A DNA stretch of 64,000 nt from Actinacidiphila alni (GCF_900112845.1 NZ_FONG01000010.1:234774-298773); one strand, 5' to 3'. Positions 50,141 to 59,140 are shown, numbered from the stretch's first letter. Notes: generated from the letters alone by a model not told the origin. Program-made: numbers and translations.

Positions 50141-52093
50141 TTGACGCCTCTGTCCCGCCGCGGTTTCCTGACCGCCGCCGCAGGCACGTCCGTCGCCGCC
50201 GCCGTCGGAGGGCTGCCCGCCTCCCTGCAGGAGGCGATGGCCGCAACCTCGGCCGCCGGAACGCTCGACGACGTCGAGCACGTCGTGATCCTCATGCAGG
50301 AGAACCGCTCCTTCGACCACTACTTCGGCACGCTCAAGGGGGTGCGCGGCTTCGCCGACCGCTCCCGGCTGCGCTTCCCGAACGGCTCGGACGTCCTGCG
50401 CCAGACCAGCGCGGGTGCCGCGGGCGGCAGCGTCGTCCTGCCCTGGCACCTGGACACCGCGACCACCGACGCACAGCGCGTGCGCGATCTGGACCACGGC
50501 TGGTCGGGCACCCACAACGCCTGGAACAACGGCAAGTACAACGGCTGGATCCCGGCCAAGAGCGCCTGGAGCATGGGCTATTACCAGCGCTCCGACATCC
50601 CGTTCCAGTTCGCGCTGGCCGAGGCGTTCACCGTCTGCGACCAGTATTTCTGCTCGGTGCAGGGCCCGACCAATCCGAACCGGCTCTACCAGTGGACGGC
50701 CACCGTCGACCCGGCGGGCACCCACGGCGGTCCGGTCACCGACAATTCGGAGAAGGGCTACACCTGGACCACCTACGCCGAGCGGCTCCAGGCCGCCGGT
50801 ATCTCCTGGCGGGTGTACCAGCAGCAGGACAACTACGACGACAATCCGCTGGCCTGGTTCACCACCTTCAAGAAGGCGTCCACCACGTCGCCGCTGTACG
50901 TCAACGGCATGCAGCGCCGCAGCGCCGCCGCCTTCAACCAGGACGTGGCCGCCAACACGCTGCCCGCGGTGAGCTGGGTGGTGGCCCCGGCGAACCAGAG
51001 CGAGCACCCGGACTACCCGCCCGCCTACGGCGCGAACTACACCTCGCAATACGTGCTGGAATCGCTCGCCGCCCACCCCGAGGTCTGGGCGAAGACGGTG
51101 GTCTTCCTCAACTTCGACGAGAACGACGGCTTCTTCGACCACGTGGCACCGCCCGTGCCGCCCTCCGGCACCGCCGACGAATTCATCGGCGGCGTCCCGA
51201 TCGGTCTCGGCCCGCGCGTCCCGATGATCGTGATCTCGCCGTGGAGCCGCGGCGGCTACGTCAACTCGCAGGTCGCCGACCACACGTCGCCGCTGCGCTT
51301 CCTGGAGAACTGGACCGGCGTGAAGGAGACCAACATCTCCGCCTGGCGCCGTACGGTCTGCGGCGACCTGATGAGCGCCTTCGACTTCACCACCAAGAAC
51401 ACCACCTTCCCTTCGCTGCCGGACACCGCGGCCCTGGTCGCGCAGTGCGACGCGGAGAATTCGCTGCCCGACGCGGCGCCGCCGGGCACCCAGGCGGCGC
51501 CGGTCCAGGAGAGCGGCAGCCGTCCGGCGCGGCCGGTCGGCTACGGCTTCGACACCACGTCGTGGACGGACACCGCGACCGGCCGGATCTGGTTCAAGAC
51601 GGTCGCCACCGGCGCCCTCGGCGGCGGCTTCGCGGCCTACACCGTCAACCACCGCACCTACGACAACTGGCGCTACACCCTGCCCGCCGGGGGCAGCATC
51701 TCCGACTACTTCAGCGCCCAGACCTACGGCGGCGGCCTGTACGACATCGATCTGCACGGCCCGGACGGCTATCTGCGCGGCTTCAAAGGCGATGTGCGGA
51801 CCTGGAGCAACACCGCCAAGGGCCACCCGGAGGCGGCGGTCGCGATCGCGCCCGCGAGCCCGCTCACGCTGCGCCTCACCCTCACCAACAGCGGCGGCGC
51901 CGCGGTGACCTTCACCGTCGGGGTCAACGCGTACACCGGCACCGGCGGCTCCACCGTCGCCGTGGCGGCGGGCGCGACCAAGCAGGTCACGCTCTCCCCC
52001 GCCCCCGACGGGCAGTACGACTACACCGTCACGGCCGATGTCGGCGACGGCTTCGAGCGGCGCTTCGCCGGCCGTACGTACCCGGCCGCCTGA
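50141..52093 (+). CDS. Tat-exported phospholipase C
   Basis: A 650-residue secreted enzyme of the non-haemolytic phospholipase C/acid phosphatase A family. SRRGFLTAAAG at 5-15 is a Tat signal. The catalytic domain shows ILMQENRSFDHYFGTL (Asn55 and Glu54 metal and nucleophile site), FCSVQGPTNPNRLYQWTA, FLNFDENDGFFDHV and MIVISPWSRGGYV. Two C-terminal beta domains (about 470-650, DUF756 type) finish the protein. It cleaves phosphodiester lipid head groups. AAGGAG precedes; TTG 50141 gives five-base spacing, while GTG 50138 gives only two. Phosphate control is plausible but no clear PHO box is visible. Confidence 0.9.
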   Translation: MTPLSRRGFLTAAAGTSVAAAVGGLPASLQEAMAATSAAGTLDDVEHVVILMQENRSFDHYFGTLKGVRGFADRSRLRFPNGSDVLRQTSAGAAGGSVVLPWHLDTATTDAQRVRDLDHGWSGTHNAWNNGKYNGWIPAKSAWSMGYYQRSDIPFQFALAEAFTVCDQYFCSVQGPTNPNRLYQWTATVDPAGTHGGPVTDNSEKGYTWTTYAERLQAAGISWRVYQQQDNYDDNPLAWFTTFKKASTTSPLYVNGMQRRSAAAFNQDVAANTLPAVSWVVAPANQSEHPDYPPAYGANYTSQYVLESLAAHPEVWAKTVVFLNFDENDGFFDHVAPPVPPSGTADEFIGGVPIGLGPRVPMIVISPWSRGGYVNSQVADHTSPLRFLENWTGVKETNISAWRRTVCGDLMSAFDFTTKNTTFPSLPDTAALVAQCDAENSLPDAAPPGTQAAPVQESGSRPARPVGYGFDTTSWTDTATGRIWFKTVATGALGGGFAAYTVNHRTYDNWRYTLPAGGSISDYFSAQTYGGGLYDIDLHGPDGYLRGFKGDVRTWSNTAKGHPEAAVAIAPASPLTLRLTLTNSGGAAVTFTVGVNAYTGTGGSTVAVAAGATKQVTLSPAPDGQYDYTVTADVGDGFERRFAGRTYPAA

Positions 52094-52100
52094 CCCCGCG

Positions 52101-52146
52101 CGCGCCGGGCCCGTCCGCACCGCCGTACGGGGGCGGGCCCGGCGCG
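52101..52146 (+). terminator. Terminator after phospholipase C
   Basis: Perfect 13-bp arms 52101-52113 and 52134-52146 (CGCGCCGGGCCCG/CGGGCCCGGCGCG) enclose a 20-base loop, starting eight bases after the stop codon. Confidence 0.75.
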
Positions 52147-52252
52147 ACGCGTGCTCGTTCACAGGTTCCCATGCGCACCCGGACAGGTGACGATGAGTAA
52201 GGTGTGTTCCTCGGGCACGGGAATTTCCGCCTAGCCTGGGCCGGGGAGGGGG

Positions 52253-53404
52253 GTGACCGTGAAGCGACGAATACGGTCGGCCGCACCCTCCGGCGGCGCT
52301 CTGTCCGAAACGGGCGGGCACGGGCGGACGCCTCCGGTGCTCACCGCGCTGCCGTATGTGTTCATGGCCGTGGTCGCCGTCGTCGACACCACCGCGGGCG
52401 CGAGTGTCGGTCTGCTGCCGCTGGTGTCGCTCGGCCCCGCCTTCTCCGGTCTGGTCGGCGGCTGGCGCAGGACCGCCCTGGTCGGTGTGCTGGCCGTGGC
52501 CCTGTGCTGCGCGCTGGGGATCTACGACGGCCTGTTCGAGGAGCGGCGCGGTTTCAGCGCCCTCGCGTCGGTGATCGGTGTGACGGCCGCGGGCATCATC
52601 GCGGCCGTGATGCGGCAGCGCCGCGAGACCGAATTCGCCAATGTCCGCTCCATCGCCGAGGTCGCCCAGCGTGTCCTGCTGCGTCCGGTGCCGCGCAGCG
52701 CGGGCCGGCTGCGGACGGCCGTGTCGTACACCTCGGCGGTCGCCGAGGCGCGGATCGGTGGTGACCTGTACGAGGTGGTCGCCTCGCCGGTCGGGGTGCG
52801 GGTGATCATCGGTGATGTGCAGGGCAAGGGCCTGGAGGCGGTGGAGACGGCCGCGGTGGTGCTGGGCGCCTTCCGCGAGGCGGCGTACGACGAGACGGGG
52901 CTGAGCGCCGTCGGCGAGCGGGTGCAGCGGGCCGCGGACCGGGCGCTGAGCGGCGAGAAGTTCGTCACGGCGATCATCGCCGAGATCGGCGGGGAGGGCG
53001 GCGCCGTCCTGCTCAACTACGGCCACCCGGCGCCGATGGTGCTGCGCCAGGACGGTTCCGCGTGCTTCCCCGAACCGCCGCAGTACGCGATGCCGCTGGG
53101 GCTCGGCGTGCCCGCGGGCGAGGGCCCCGTGCCGTACCGGGTGCCCTTCGGTCCCGGCGACCAGATGCTGCTGTACACCGACGGCGTGACCGAGGCCCGC
53201 GACCACACCGGCACCTTCTATCCGCTGGGCCAGCGCTCGCACCTGCTCAAGGACCCCGATCCGGAGGCCGCGCTGGAGGCGCTGCGCACCGACCTCGTGC
53301 AGCACACCGAAGGGCCGCTGCACGACGACGCGGCGATGCTGCTGCTCCGCTTCCGCGATCCGGGACCGACCTTCGGCACGCTCGGTCCCTTCGACCCGTC
53401 CTGA
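52253..53404 (+). CDS. Membrane-bound PP2C/SpoIIE-type phosphatase
   Basis: A 383-residue protein. After a basic N-terminus, three or four hydrophobic segments (about 33-118) anchor it in the membrane. The cytosolic PP2C domain (about 145-370) has IGGDLYEVV, IGDVQGKGLEAV, NYGHPAPMVLR, LLYTDGVTEARD and HDDAAMLLLR, the metal Asp residues in order. GTG 52253 follows GGGGAGGGG. No HATPase or sensor domain is present, unlike the one at 47839. It likely dephosphorylates a SpoIIAA-like antagonist in a stress sigma cascade. Confidence 0.9.
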   Translation: MTVKRRIRSAAPSGGALSETGGHGRTPPVLTALPYVFMAVVAVVDTTAGASVGLLPLVSLGPAFSGLVGGWRRTALVGVLAVALCCALGIYDGLFEERRGFSALASVIGVTAAGIIAAVMRQRRETEFANVRSIAEVAQRVLLRPVPRSAGRLRTAVSYTSAVAEARIGGDLYEVVASPVGVRVIIGDVQGKGLEAVETAAVVLGAFREAAYDETGLSAVGERVQRAADRALSGEKFVTAIIAEIGGEGGAVLLNYGHPAPMVLRQDGSACFPEPPQYAMPLGLGVPAGEGPVPYRVPFGPGDQMLLYTDGVTEARDHTGTFYPLGQRSHLLKDPDPEAALEALRTDLVQHTEGPLHDDAAMLLLRFRDPGPTFGTLGPFDPS

Positions 53405-53523
53405 GCGCGTGGACCGGACACCTCGCGGACCGGTTCCGTCCGCGTTCTAAACTGTGGATCCCTATGCGCGGGGCGGGGTCACGCACCGCTTGCGCTCCAT
53501 GTCATGGCGGGAGGAAAACACCG

Positions 53524-54597
53524 GTGACGCCACGCCCATCCCACGGCGTTCCGGACCCGTTCGTGCCCGGCGAGCTGTCCGCGGCGCACCTCCAGCGCGA
53601 CGAAGAGGCGGCGCTCGCCCTCTACCGCGCGCTGCGCGACCTCGGCCAGGGCAGCATGGCGGAGGTCACAGCCGCGTCCGGCCTCGAAGGCACCTCGGCC
53701 GCGCACGGCTGGCGGCGGCTGCACGAGTTGGGACTGGTGCAGGTCGTCAGCGGGGTCGCGGAGCCGGTCGAACCGGACACCGCCATGGCGCAGGCCATGG
53801 ACCGGTACCACTCCAACATGTCGCGGCAGTTGCGCGACACCCGCTCGCTCCGGCATGTCACCGAATCGCTGATGACGGTCTTCCGCCCCGCCGTCGCCCG
53901 CGAGTCGGCCGAGGTCGCGGTGGGACGCATCGGCGACCGCAAGCGCAGGACGCGCATGCTGATCGACCTGAACGCCGCTGCCATGGAGAACTGCGACTCG
54001 ATGCATCCCGGGCCCATGCCTCCGATCGAGACCCTGGAGGAGTCGCTCGGCGAGGACGAGAAGCTGATCGCCCGCGGCATCCGGGTGCGCGTCATCTATC
54101 CCGAGTCGCTGCGGCGCTCGCCGAAGTACGGACGATATCTGCACCGGCTGCTGGAAACGGGCGTCGAGGTGCGGCTGCTGGAGCACTCGCCCTTCGACAT
54201 CCTGATCTTCGACGGCCACACCGCCTGTGTCCCGGGCGATCCGGAGCGGCCGAGCGAATCCATGCTGCTGGTCCGGGGCTCGGCCCTGCTCAAGGGATAT
54301 GTGGCGCTCTTCGAGGACTGCTGGCTGCGTGCCGTGCCGGTCGTCCGGCATCCGGTCCCGGCGGCCGCCGGGACCGCCGGCGCCCCCGACTTCAACGAGC
54401 AGGAACGCGCCGTCGTCCGGCTCATGGCGAGCGGGCTGAGCGACGACCAGATCGCGCGCAAGCTGGGCGTGCACCGCCGGACCGTGCAGCGGGCGGTCGC
54501 CAAGCTGATGGAACGGCTCAACGCGTCCAGCCGTTTCGAGGCGGGCCTGAAGCTCGCTCGCGATCCGGCCCTGATGAGCGTGTATCCGCTGGGCTGA
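53524..54597 (+). CDS. LuxR-type regulator with TrmB-like N-terminus
   Basis: A 357-residue regulator. Residues about 28-85 look like a TrmB/winged HTH (LQRDEEAALALYRALRDLGQGSMAEVTAASGLEGTSAAHGWRRLHELGLVQ); the middle (about 110-275) is an unclassified sensor region with a phospholipase D-like flavour (IRVRVIYPESLRRSPKYGRYLHRLLETGVEVRLLEHSPFDILIFD); residues about 290-350 are a LuxR HTH (LSDDQIARKLGVHRRTVQRAVAKLMERLNASSRF). GTG follows GGGAGG at ten bases. This two-HTH layout recurs in Streptomyces regulators of secondary metabolism or development; target unknown. Confidence 0.85.
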   Translation: MTPRPSHGVPDPFVPGELSAAHLQRDEEAALALYRALRDLGQGSMAEVTAASGLEGTSAAHGWRRLHELGLVQVVSGVAEPVEPDTAMAQAMDRYHSNMSRQLRDTRSLRHVTESLMTVFRPAVARESAEVAVGRIGDRKRRTRMLIDLNAAAMENCDSMHPGPMPPIETLEESLGEDEKLIARGIRVRVIYPESLRRSPKYGRYLHRLLETGVEVRLLEHSPFDILIFDGHTACVPGDPERPSESMLLVRGSALLKGYVALFEDCWLRAVPVVRHPVPAAAGTAGAPDFNEQERAVVRLMASGLSDDQIARKLGVHRRTVQRAVAKLMERLNASSRFEAGLKLARDPALMSVYPLG

Positions 54598-54642
54598 CGG
54601 CGCGCCCGCCGAGCCGACCGTCCGCCTGGGGTGTGCTGTTTC

Positions 54643-54681
54643 CGGCGGGGGCGCCGCCAGGCCCAGGAGGCGCCCCCGCCG
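54643..54681. terminator. Hairpin terminator after the LuxR-type gene
   Basis: Arms 54643-54655 and 54669-54681 are 13-bp perfect complements (CGGCGGGGGCGCC and GGCGCCCCCGCCG) with a 13-base loop, 46 bases past the stop. Confidence 0.75.
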
Positions 54682-54733
54682 ACCGCCGCCGACTGCCTTC
54701 CGCACGGAGGCGGGAAGGCTGCCGGCGGCAGTC

Positions 54734-54768
54734 CCGGCCCGCGGGTATTCGGGGGACCCGCGGGCCGG
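54734..54768. terminator. Second hairpin, probably for the minus-strand small gene
   Basis: Arms 54734-54746 and 54756-54768 are 13-bp perfect complements (CCGGCCCGCGGGT and its complement), loop of nine bases. It begins six bases beyond the stop codon of the small minus-strand gene ending at 54774. Confidence 0.7.
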
Positions 54769-54773
54769 AAGTC

Positions 54774-54998
54774 TCAGTGCCGCCGAGGCGGGCCCGGGGC
54801 CCTCCACAGCGGGTCGCGCATGGCGGAGGGACCGGGGATGGGGGGCGCGATGCCCGGCGCGACGGCGTCTGCCGCACCGGTCACCGGCACCCCGCTGAAT
54901 CCCCCGTTCACGCGGGTGACCGCGTGTTCCGTACCGGCTTGCCGCAACTCCCCCGCAGGCGCCCCAGCGCCCGCGAGCCCTCCCGGAGCCGACGGCAT
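54774..54998 (-). CDS. Hypothetical 74-residue protein with strong ribosome site
   Basis: From ATG 54998 the product is 74 residues rich in Gly, Ala and Pro (MPSAPGGLAGAGAPAGELRQ, then NGGFSGVPVTGAADAVAPGI, and a C-terminus WRAPGPPRRH). No signal peptide, membrane helix or known motif is seen. Support for expression is contextual: GGGGAGGG lies seven bases before the ATG and a perfect hairpin follows the stop codon. The frame is open further upstream, but without a comparable site. It might be a structural or disordered protein, or not a gene. Confidence 0.4.
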   Translation of the reverse strand: MPSAPGGLAGAGAPAGELRQAGTEHAVTRVNGGFSGVPVTGAADAVAPGIAPPIPGPSAMRDPLWRAPGPPRRH

Positions 54999-55218
54999 GC
55001 CGTTTCCCTCCCCGAGACCGGCCGCCGACCGGAGGTCACCTCCGGTGCCGCGTCCGGCCACGGTCCGATCTTTACGCACCGGCCTCCCGCTGGCTACGAA
55101 CCCTCGGGTACGTATTGCCCCGGGTGCGGCAACGCCAATGGTGGCCGCGGTGTCGCAGAGGTGACACCGTCCCGAACGGACACCCTCCGGACCCGCGCCG
55201 CGAGAGGCTGTCGGGCGG

Positions 55219-55608
55219 TCAGCGCACCGTGACCTTGACGACGTTGGACGTCGCGCCGCCGCCGACGATCCGCAGCTGGTTGACGCCCTTGATGCCGAGC
55301 TTGACCCGCAGGTTGTACGTGGCGTTGCGGTTGGTGTTCATGGACGCGGGCAGCGAGACCCACCGCTTCTTCTGCAGCTGCTGGAGGGTCACCCGGGTGC
55401 CCGCCTTGATGTTCTTGGTGCTGCCGTAGACCCGGAACTGCTGCCATGCCTTGATCGAGCCCACCGACGCCTTGGCGGTGAGGCTGGGGCGGGCGGCGGC
55501 GGGCGCCATGGTGACGCTCCCGGCCGCGGCGGCCTGCGCCACGGGGGCGGCGGTCAGCAGCGTCAGGGCGGTGAGACCGGTGGCACAGGCACGCGTGAGG
55601 CGAAGCAT
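55219..55608 (-). CDS. Secreted beta-sandwich protein of unknown function
   Basis: A 129-residue exported protein. A signal peptide (about 1-27, ATGLTALTLLTAAPVAQAAAAG) leads to a mature part of about 100 residues with alternating beta-strand pattern (SVGSIKAWQQFRVYGSTKNIKAGTRVTLQQLQKKRWVSLPASMNT, NLRVKLGIKGVNQLRIVGGGATSNVVKVTVR), like an Ig-type adhesion or envelope module. No catalytic motif and no cysteine in the mature part. TAGGAG precedes the ATG. It stands alone next to ppk2. Confidence 0.75.
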   Translation of the reverse strand: MLRLTRACATGLTALTLLTAAPVAQAAAAGSVTMAPAAARPSLTAKASVGSIKAWQQFRVYGSTKNIKAGTRVTLQQLQKKRWVSLPASMNTNRNATYNLRVKLGIKGVNQLRIVGGGATSNVVKVTVR

Positions 55609-55664
55609 GATGGCTCCTACGGGGATCAAAGCTGACATTTCGTCACCCAGTAGAGATTCACCAC

Positions 55665-55686
55665 CGCGTCACCCGCGGGTGACGCG
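55665..55686. promoter_or_regulatory. 22-bp perfect palindrome between ppk2 and the secreted protein gene
   Basis: CGCGTCACCCG followed by its exact complement (55665-55686). It lies 65-86 bp past the ppk2 stop codon, so it may be the ppk2 terminator, and 57-78 bp before the secreted-protein start, so it may be an operator. Confidence 0.5.
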
Positions 55687-55750
55687 CCGCGCATCTGTCC
55701 GATTCGGACCGCCGAACCACCGATCGGCGCAACCCGTCACCGCCCGGGGG

Positions 55751-56647
55751 TCACGCCGAGTCCTCGCCGCGTTCCAGGAGATTGGCGGCGGCGCCGACGA
55801 TGCGGGGGTCGGGCGTGCCGACCACGTCCTGGTCCTTGTCCGCGTAGTCGAAGCGGGCCAGGACGCTGCGCATCGCCTCGACGCGTGCCCGCTTCTTGTC
55901 GTTGCTCTTGACCACGGTCCAGGGCGCGTACGAGGTGTCCGTCTCGCGGAACATCGCCACCTTGGCGGCGGTGTAGTCGTCCCAGCGGTCGAGCGAGGCG
56001 AGGTCCATCGGGCTGAGCTTCCACTGCCGCACCGGGTCGACCTGGCGAATGGTGAACCGGGTGCGCTGTTCGTCGCGCGACACCGAGAACCAGAATTTGA
56101 CCAGGTGGATGCCGTCGTCCACCAGCATCCGCTCGAAGGCGGGGGCCTGCCGCATGAAGCGGTGGTACTCGTCGTCGGTGCAGAAGCCCATGACGCGCTC
56201 GACGCCCGCGCGGTTGTACCAGGAGCGGTCGAACATCACGATCTCGCCGGCCGTGGGCAGGTGCGCCACATAGCGCTGGAAGTACCACTGGCCGCTCTCG
56301 CGGTCGGTCGGCTTCTCCAGCGCGATCACCCGGGCGCCGCGCGGGTTGAGGTGCTCGACGAACCGCTTGATCGTGCCGCCCTTGCCCGCGGCGTCCCGGC
56401 CCTCGAAGACGATGACCAGCCGCTGTCCTGTCTCCTTCACCCAGCTCTGGAGCTTCAGCAGCTCTATCTGCTGGAGCCGTTTGTGCAGCTCGTACTCGGG
56501 CCGCTCCATGCGCGCGTCGTACGGGTAGTTCTCCCGCCAGGTGTCGACCACGCTGCCGTCGGCCCTGACCAGCACCGGATCGTCCTGGTCGGTGTAGTCG
56601 ACCCGCATGCCCGCAAGGAGTGCCGAGCCGTCGGTGTCCGCGCTCAT
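55751..56647 (-). CDS. ppk2: Polyphosphate kinase 2 (PPK2)
   Basis: A 298-residue cytosolic kinase that moves phosphate between polyphosphate and nucleotides (ADP/GDP or AMP). Walker A is EGRDAAGKGG at 82-91, the lid and Walker B region FDRSWYNRAGVERVMG at 139-154, and FWFSVSRDEQRTRF and KLSPMDLASLDRWDDYTAAKVAMF follow. The ATG at 56683 is an alternative start, 12 codons longer. The subclass cannot be fixed from this alone. The window also holds a CHAD protein and a PiT transporter, so polyphosphate handling is a theme. Confidence 0.92.
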   Translation of the reverse strand: MSADTDGSALLAGMRVDYTDQDDPVLVRADGSVVDTWRENYPYDARMERPEYELHKRLQQIELLKLQSWVKETGQRLVIVFEGRDAAGKGGTIKRFVEHLNPRGARVIALEKPTDRESGQWYFQRYVAHLPTAGEIVMFDRSWYNRAGVERVMGFCTDDEYHRFMRQAPAFERMLVDDGIHLVKFWFSVSRDEQRTRFTIRQVDPVRQWKLSPMDLASLDRWDDYTAAKVAMFRETDTSYAPWTVVKSNDKKRARVEAMRSVLARFDYADKDQDVVGTPDPRIVGAAANLLERGEDSA

Positions 56648-56768
56648 CGCTCGCCCGCCCTTCGCCCGTGGAAGCTCTGACATCGTGAGAACCGCCCGGC
56701 CCGGTCGGATATGCCGCCGCCGGGCCGGCGTCGTACCGCCGGCGGCACCGCCACCGTCGGCCGACCCG

Positions 56769-56999
56769 CTAGTGGAACTGCGGAATGATCAGATACAGCC
56801 CGTAGACCACCGCGCAGGCGCAGGCCAGGAAGCAGGCGCCCGCGCCCGCGAGCTGCCCGGTGCCGGTGCCGCCCGATTCCCGTACGGTGTCGCGGGCGGA
56901 GAGCGCGAGCACTCCGATCGCGAACACCACGACCACGCCGACGGTGACGCCGAAGCTGACGGCCGCCACTTCGCCCAGCGCGTTCCAGTCCACACTCAT
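56769..56999 (-). CDS. Small two-helix membrane protein downstream of pit
   Basis: A 76-residue membrane protein: helix 1 about 12-34 (VAAVSFGVTVGVVVVFAIGVLAL) and helix 2 about 50-72 (LAGAGACFLACACAVVYGLYLII). It follows the PiT gene by 81 bp on the same strand and ends before ppk2. Proteins of this size and place are often found behind PiT genes in Streptomyces, but a role in phosphate transport is not shown. The AGAAGGG before the ATG is a good ribosome site. Confidence 0.8.
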   Translation of the reverse strand: MSVDWNALGEVAAVSFGVTVGVVVVFAIGVLALSARDTVRESGGTGTGQLAGAGACFLACACAVVYGLYLIIPQFH

Positions 57000-57080
57000 G
57001 CCGGTCTTCCCTTCTGCTGTGCTGCCGTCCGGGCTGCCACCGCCCGAGGATGGTGCCGGTACGGGCCCGCGGCCCGGTGC

Positions 57081-58229
57081 TCAGGCGCCGGCGCCCGCGG
57101 GCTCCGCGGGCCGGACGGAGGTGGTGCGACCGTGGTTCACATTGTCCGCGTGCACCGGGTTGCGGCGCGAGAGGACGACGATCCCGCCCGCCACCGCGAC
57201 CGCGAGGACGGCGATGACCACGACGCCCGGCGTACCGCCGTGCACGACCACGCTCGCGGCGACCGCGCCGACCACCGCGGCCGACGGCAGCGTCACCAGC
57301 CAGGCAAGCGCCATCCGGCCCGCGGTTCCCCAGCGCACCTCGGCGAGCCTGCGGCCCATGCCCGCGCCCAGGATGCCGCCGGAGCAGACCTGTGTGGTGG
57401 ACAGCGCGAAGCCGAGGTTCGCCGAGGACAGGATGACCGCCGTGGACGCGGACTCCGCGGCGAAGCCCTGCGGCGACTCGATGTCGACCAGGCCCTTGCC
57501 CATGGTGCGGATGATCCGCCAGCCGCCGAGGTAGGTGCCGAGCGCGATGGCGAGCCCGGCGGTGAGGATGACCCACACCGGTGGGTCGGCGTTGTGGCCG
57601 AGCGCGCCGCAGGAGATCAGCGCGAGCGTGATCACGCCCATCGTCTTCTGCGCGTCATTGGTGCCGTGCGCCAGCGAGACCAGCGAGGCGGACGCGATCT
57701 GGCCGAACCGGAAGCCCTTGGTGACGGTGTCCTTGCGGGCCCGGTTGGTCAGCCGGTAGGCGAGGTAGGTGGCGGCCAGCGCGGCCACTCCGGCCACGAC
57801 GGGCGAGGCCACCGCGGGGATGAGGATCTTCTCCACGACCTTGTCGAAGTGCACCCCGTGCCGGCCCGCGCCGACCCACACCGCGCCGATCAGGCCGCCG
57901 AACAGCGCGTGCGAGGAACTCGACGGCAGTCCGAGCAGCCAGGTCATGAGATTCCACAGGATGGCGCCCACCAGGCCGGCGAAGATCATGCCCGAGGTCA
58001 CCAGCGAGTCGTCGACGATGCCGCCGGAGATCGTCTTCGCCACTTCCGTCGACAGGAACGCACCCACGAGATTCAGCGCGCCGCTGAGCAGGACGGCGAC
58101 CTTCGGCCGCAGCGCTCCGGTGGCGATGGACGTCGCCATCGCGTTGGCGGTGTCGTGGAAGCCGTTGGTGAAGTCGAAGGCGAGGGCGGTGACGATGACC
58201 AGTGCCACAAGGAATGTGATGTGGTCCAT
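57081..58229 (-). CDS. pit: PiT-family inorganic phosphate transporter
   Basis: A 382-residue membrane protein with about 10-12 helices. The two inverted family signatures are FDFTNGFHDTANAMATSI at 18-35 and LAHGTNDAQKTMGVITLALI in the second half. It imports metal-phosphate with protons at low affinity. It is the first gene of a pair with the small membrane protein. A single CTTCACCG-like octamer upstream is too weak to call a PHO box. Confidence 0.93.
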   Translation of the reverse strand: MDHITFLVALVIVTALAFDFTNGFHDTANAMATSIATGALRPKVAVLLSGALNLVGAFLSTEVAKTISGGIVDDSLVTSGMIFAGLVGAILWNLMTWLLGLPSSSSHALFGGLIGAVWVGAGRHGVHFDKVVEKILIPAVASPVVAGVAALAATYLAYRLTNRARKDTVTKGFRFGQIASASLVSLAHGTNDAQKTMGVITLALISCGALGHNADPPVWVILTAGLAIALGTYLGGWRIIRTMGKGLVDIESPQGFAAESASTAVILSSANLGFALSTTQVCSGGILGAGMGRRLAEVRWGTAGRMALAWLVTLPSAAVVGAVAASVVVHGGTPGVVVIAVLAVAVAGGIVVLSRRNPVHADNVNHGRTTSVRPAEPAGAGA

Positions 58230-58366
58230 GGGTCCAGGGAAGCAGTCCAGGGCGTACGGCCGGGGAAGCCACGGTGAAGGGACGGCGTGGAGGCAGGGGC
58301 GAAGCTTCTACGATGTGCGCGGAACGGACGAGGGACGGTACGCGGGGGCAGGGCGCGGGGGGCGGC

Positions 58367-59140
58367 ATGTGGCAGACGGCTCTGGTGGTCAGCTGGTTGG
58401 CGGTGCTGGGCACGGGGATACGGGTCGGCCGGGCCTGGTGGCCGGTCAGGGACGGGGCGCCACGGCCGGAGTCGGCGGGCGAACTCGACCCGGTCGAGGC
58501 GGGTTTCCTCACCGGCGGTGCCGCGCGGGCCGCGCAGCTGGCGATGGTGCGGATGCACCGGCGCGAACGGCTGGTGCTGTCCGGCACGGCGGGCGACGGC
58601 GCGCTGACCGGGTCGGGGCCCGACGAGGGGCCGCTGGAGGCCGCGGCGGCCGAGGTGCTGGGGCGCTCGCCGCGCCGCAGGCTCAGCACCGTGGTTCGTG
58701 AGGTCGCGGATTCGCCCGCCGCACGCGATCTCGAACTCGCCCTGGCCGGGCGGGGCTTGCTGCGGCCCGCCGAAGCGATCGCCCGGCTCGCCGCCGCCCG
58801 CAAGGCGGAGGCGGTGGCGCTGTACGTCACCTTCTTCACCGGTGTCTTCTCGATCATGACCAGCGGCGCCTCGCAGCTGGTCTGGCTGCTGTTCGTGGTC
58901 CCCGGAGCGGTGTCGCTCTGGCTGACCATGTCCACGACGGCGCTGCTCGATCCGGTCACGGCGGCGGGACGCGATGAGCTGTCCGTCCTGCGCGCCCGGG
59001 TCCGTGTCGCGACCTCGGGCCCGGGACGCACCCTCGGCCCCGACGAGGAACTCGCCGCCGCGGCCCTGTCCGGTGTCGACAGCCTCTACGACCGGCCGCT
59101 GCGCGAAGCGCTGGACACGGGTACCGGCCCGACGGCCTGA
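58367..59140 (+). CDS. TIGR04222-type membrane protein
   Basis: A 257-residue membrane protein. After an N-terminal helix (WQTALVVSWLAVLGTGIRVG) the conserved N-terminal core (GELDPVEAGFLTGGAARAAQLAMVRMHRRERLVLSG, about 35-72) is that of TIGR04222. Two further hydrophobic segments (about 152-195) precede a C-terminal domain (LSVLRARVR, LGPDEELAAAALSGVDSLYDRPLREAL). Function unknown; the family is widespread in actinomycetes. ATG 58367 follows GGGGGG. Confidence 0.85.
   Translation: MWQTALVVSWLAVLGTGIRVGRAWWPVRDGAPRPESAGELDPVEAGFLTGGAARAAQLAMVRMHRRERLVLSGTAGDGALTGSGPDEGPLEAAAAEVLGRSPRRRLSTVVREVADSPAARDLELALAGRGLLRPAEAIARLAAARKAEAVALYVTFFTGVFSIMTSGASQLVWLLFVVPGAVSLWLTMSTTALLDPVTAAGRDELSVLRARVRVATSGPGRTLGPDEELAAAALSGVDSLYDRPLREALDTGTGPTA

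Noticed and set aside
50117..53323. A 1068-codon minus-strand frame opposite phospholipase C and the PP2C gene
   Set aside because: It is a shadow frame; the plus-strand genes have Tat signal, catalytic motifs and ribosome sites.
54631..55164. A 177-codon plus-strand frame after the LuxR-type gene
   Set aside because: It starts inside a terminator hairpin, has no ribosome site, and is Pro/Arg/Gly-rich; the opposite strand has better support for a gene.
58229..58290. PHO box before the PiT gene
   Set aside because: Only one CTTCACCG-like octamer is seen; a PHO box needs at least two 11-bp direct repeats.
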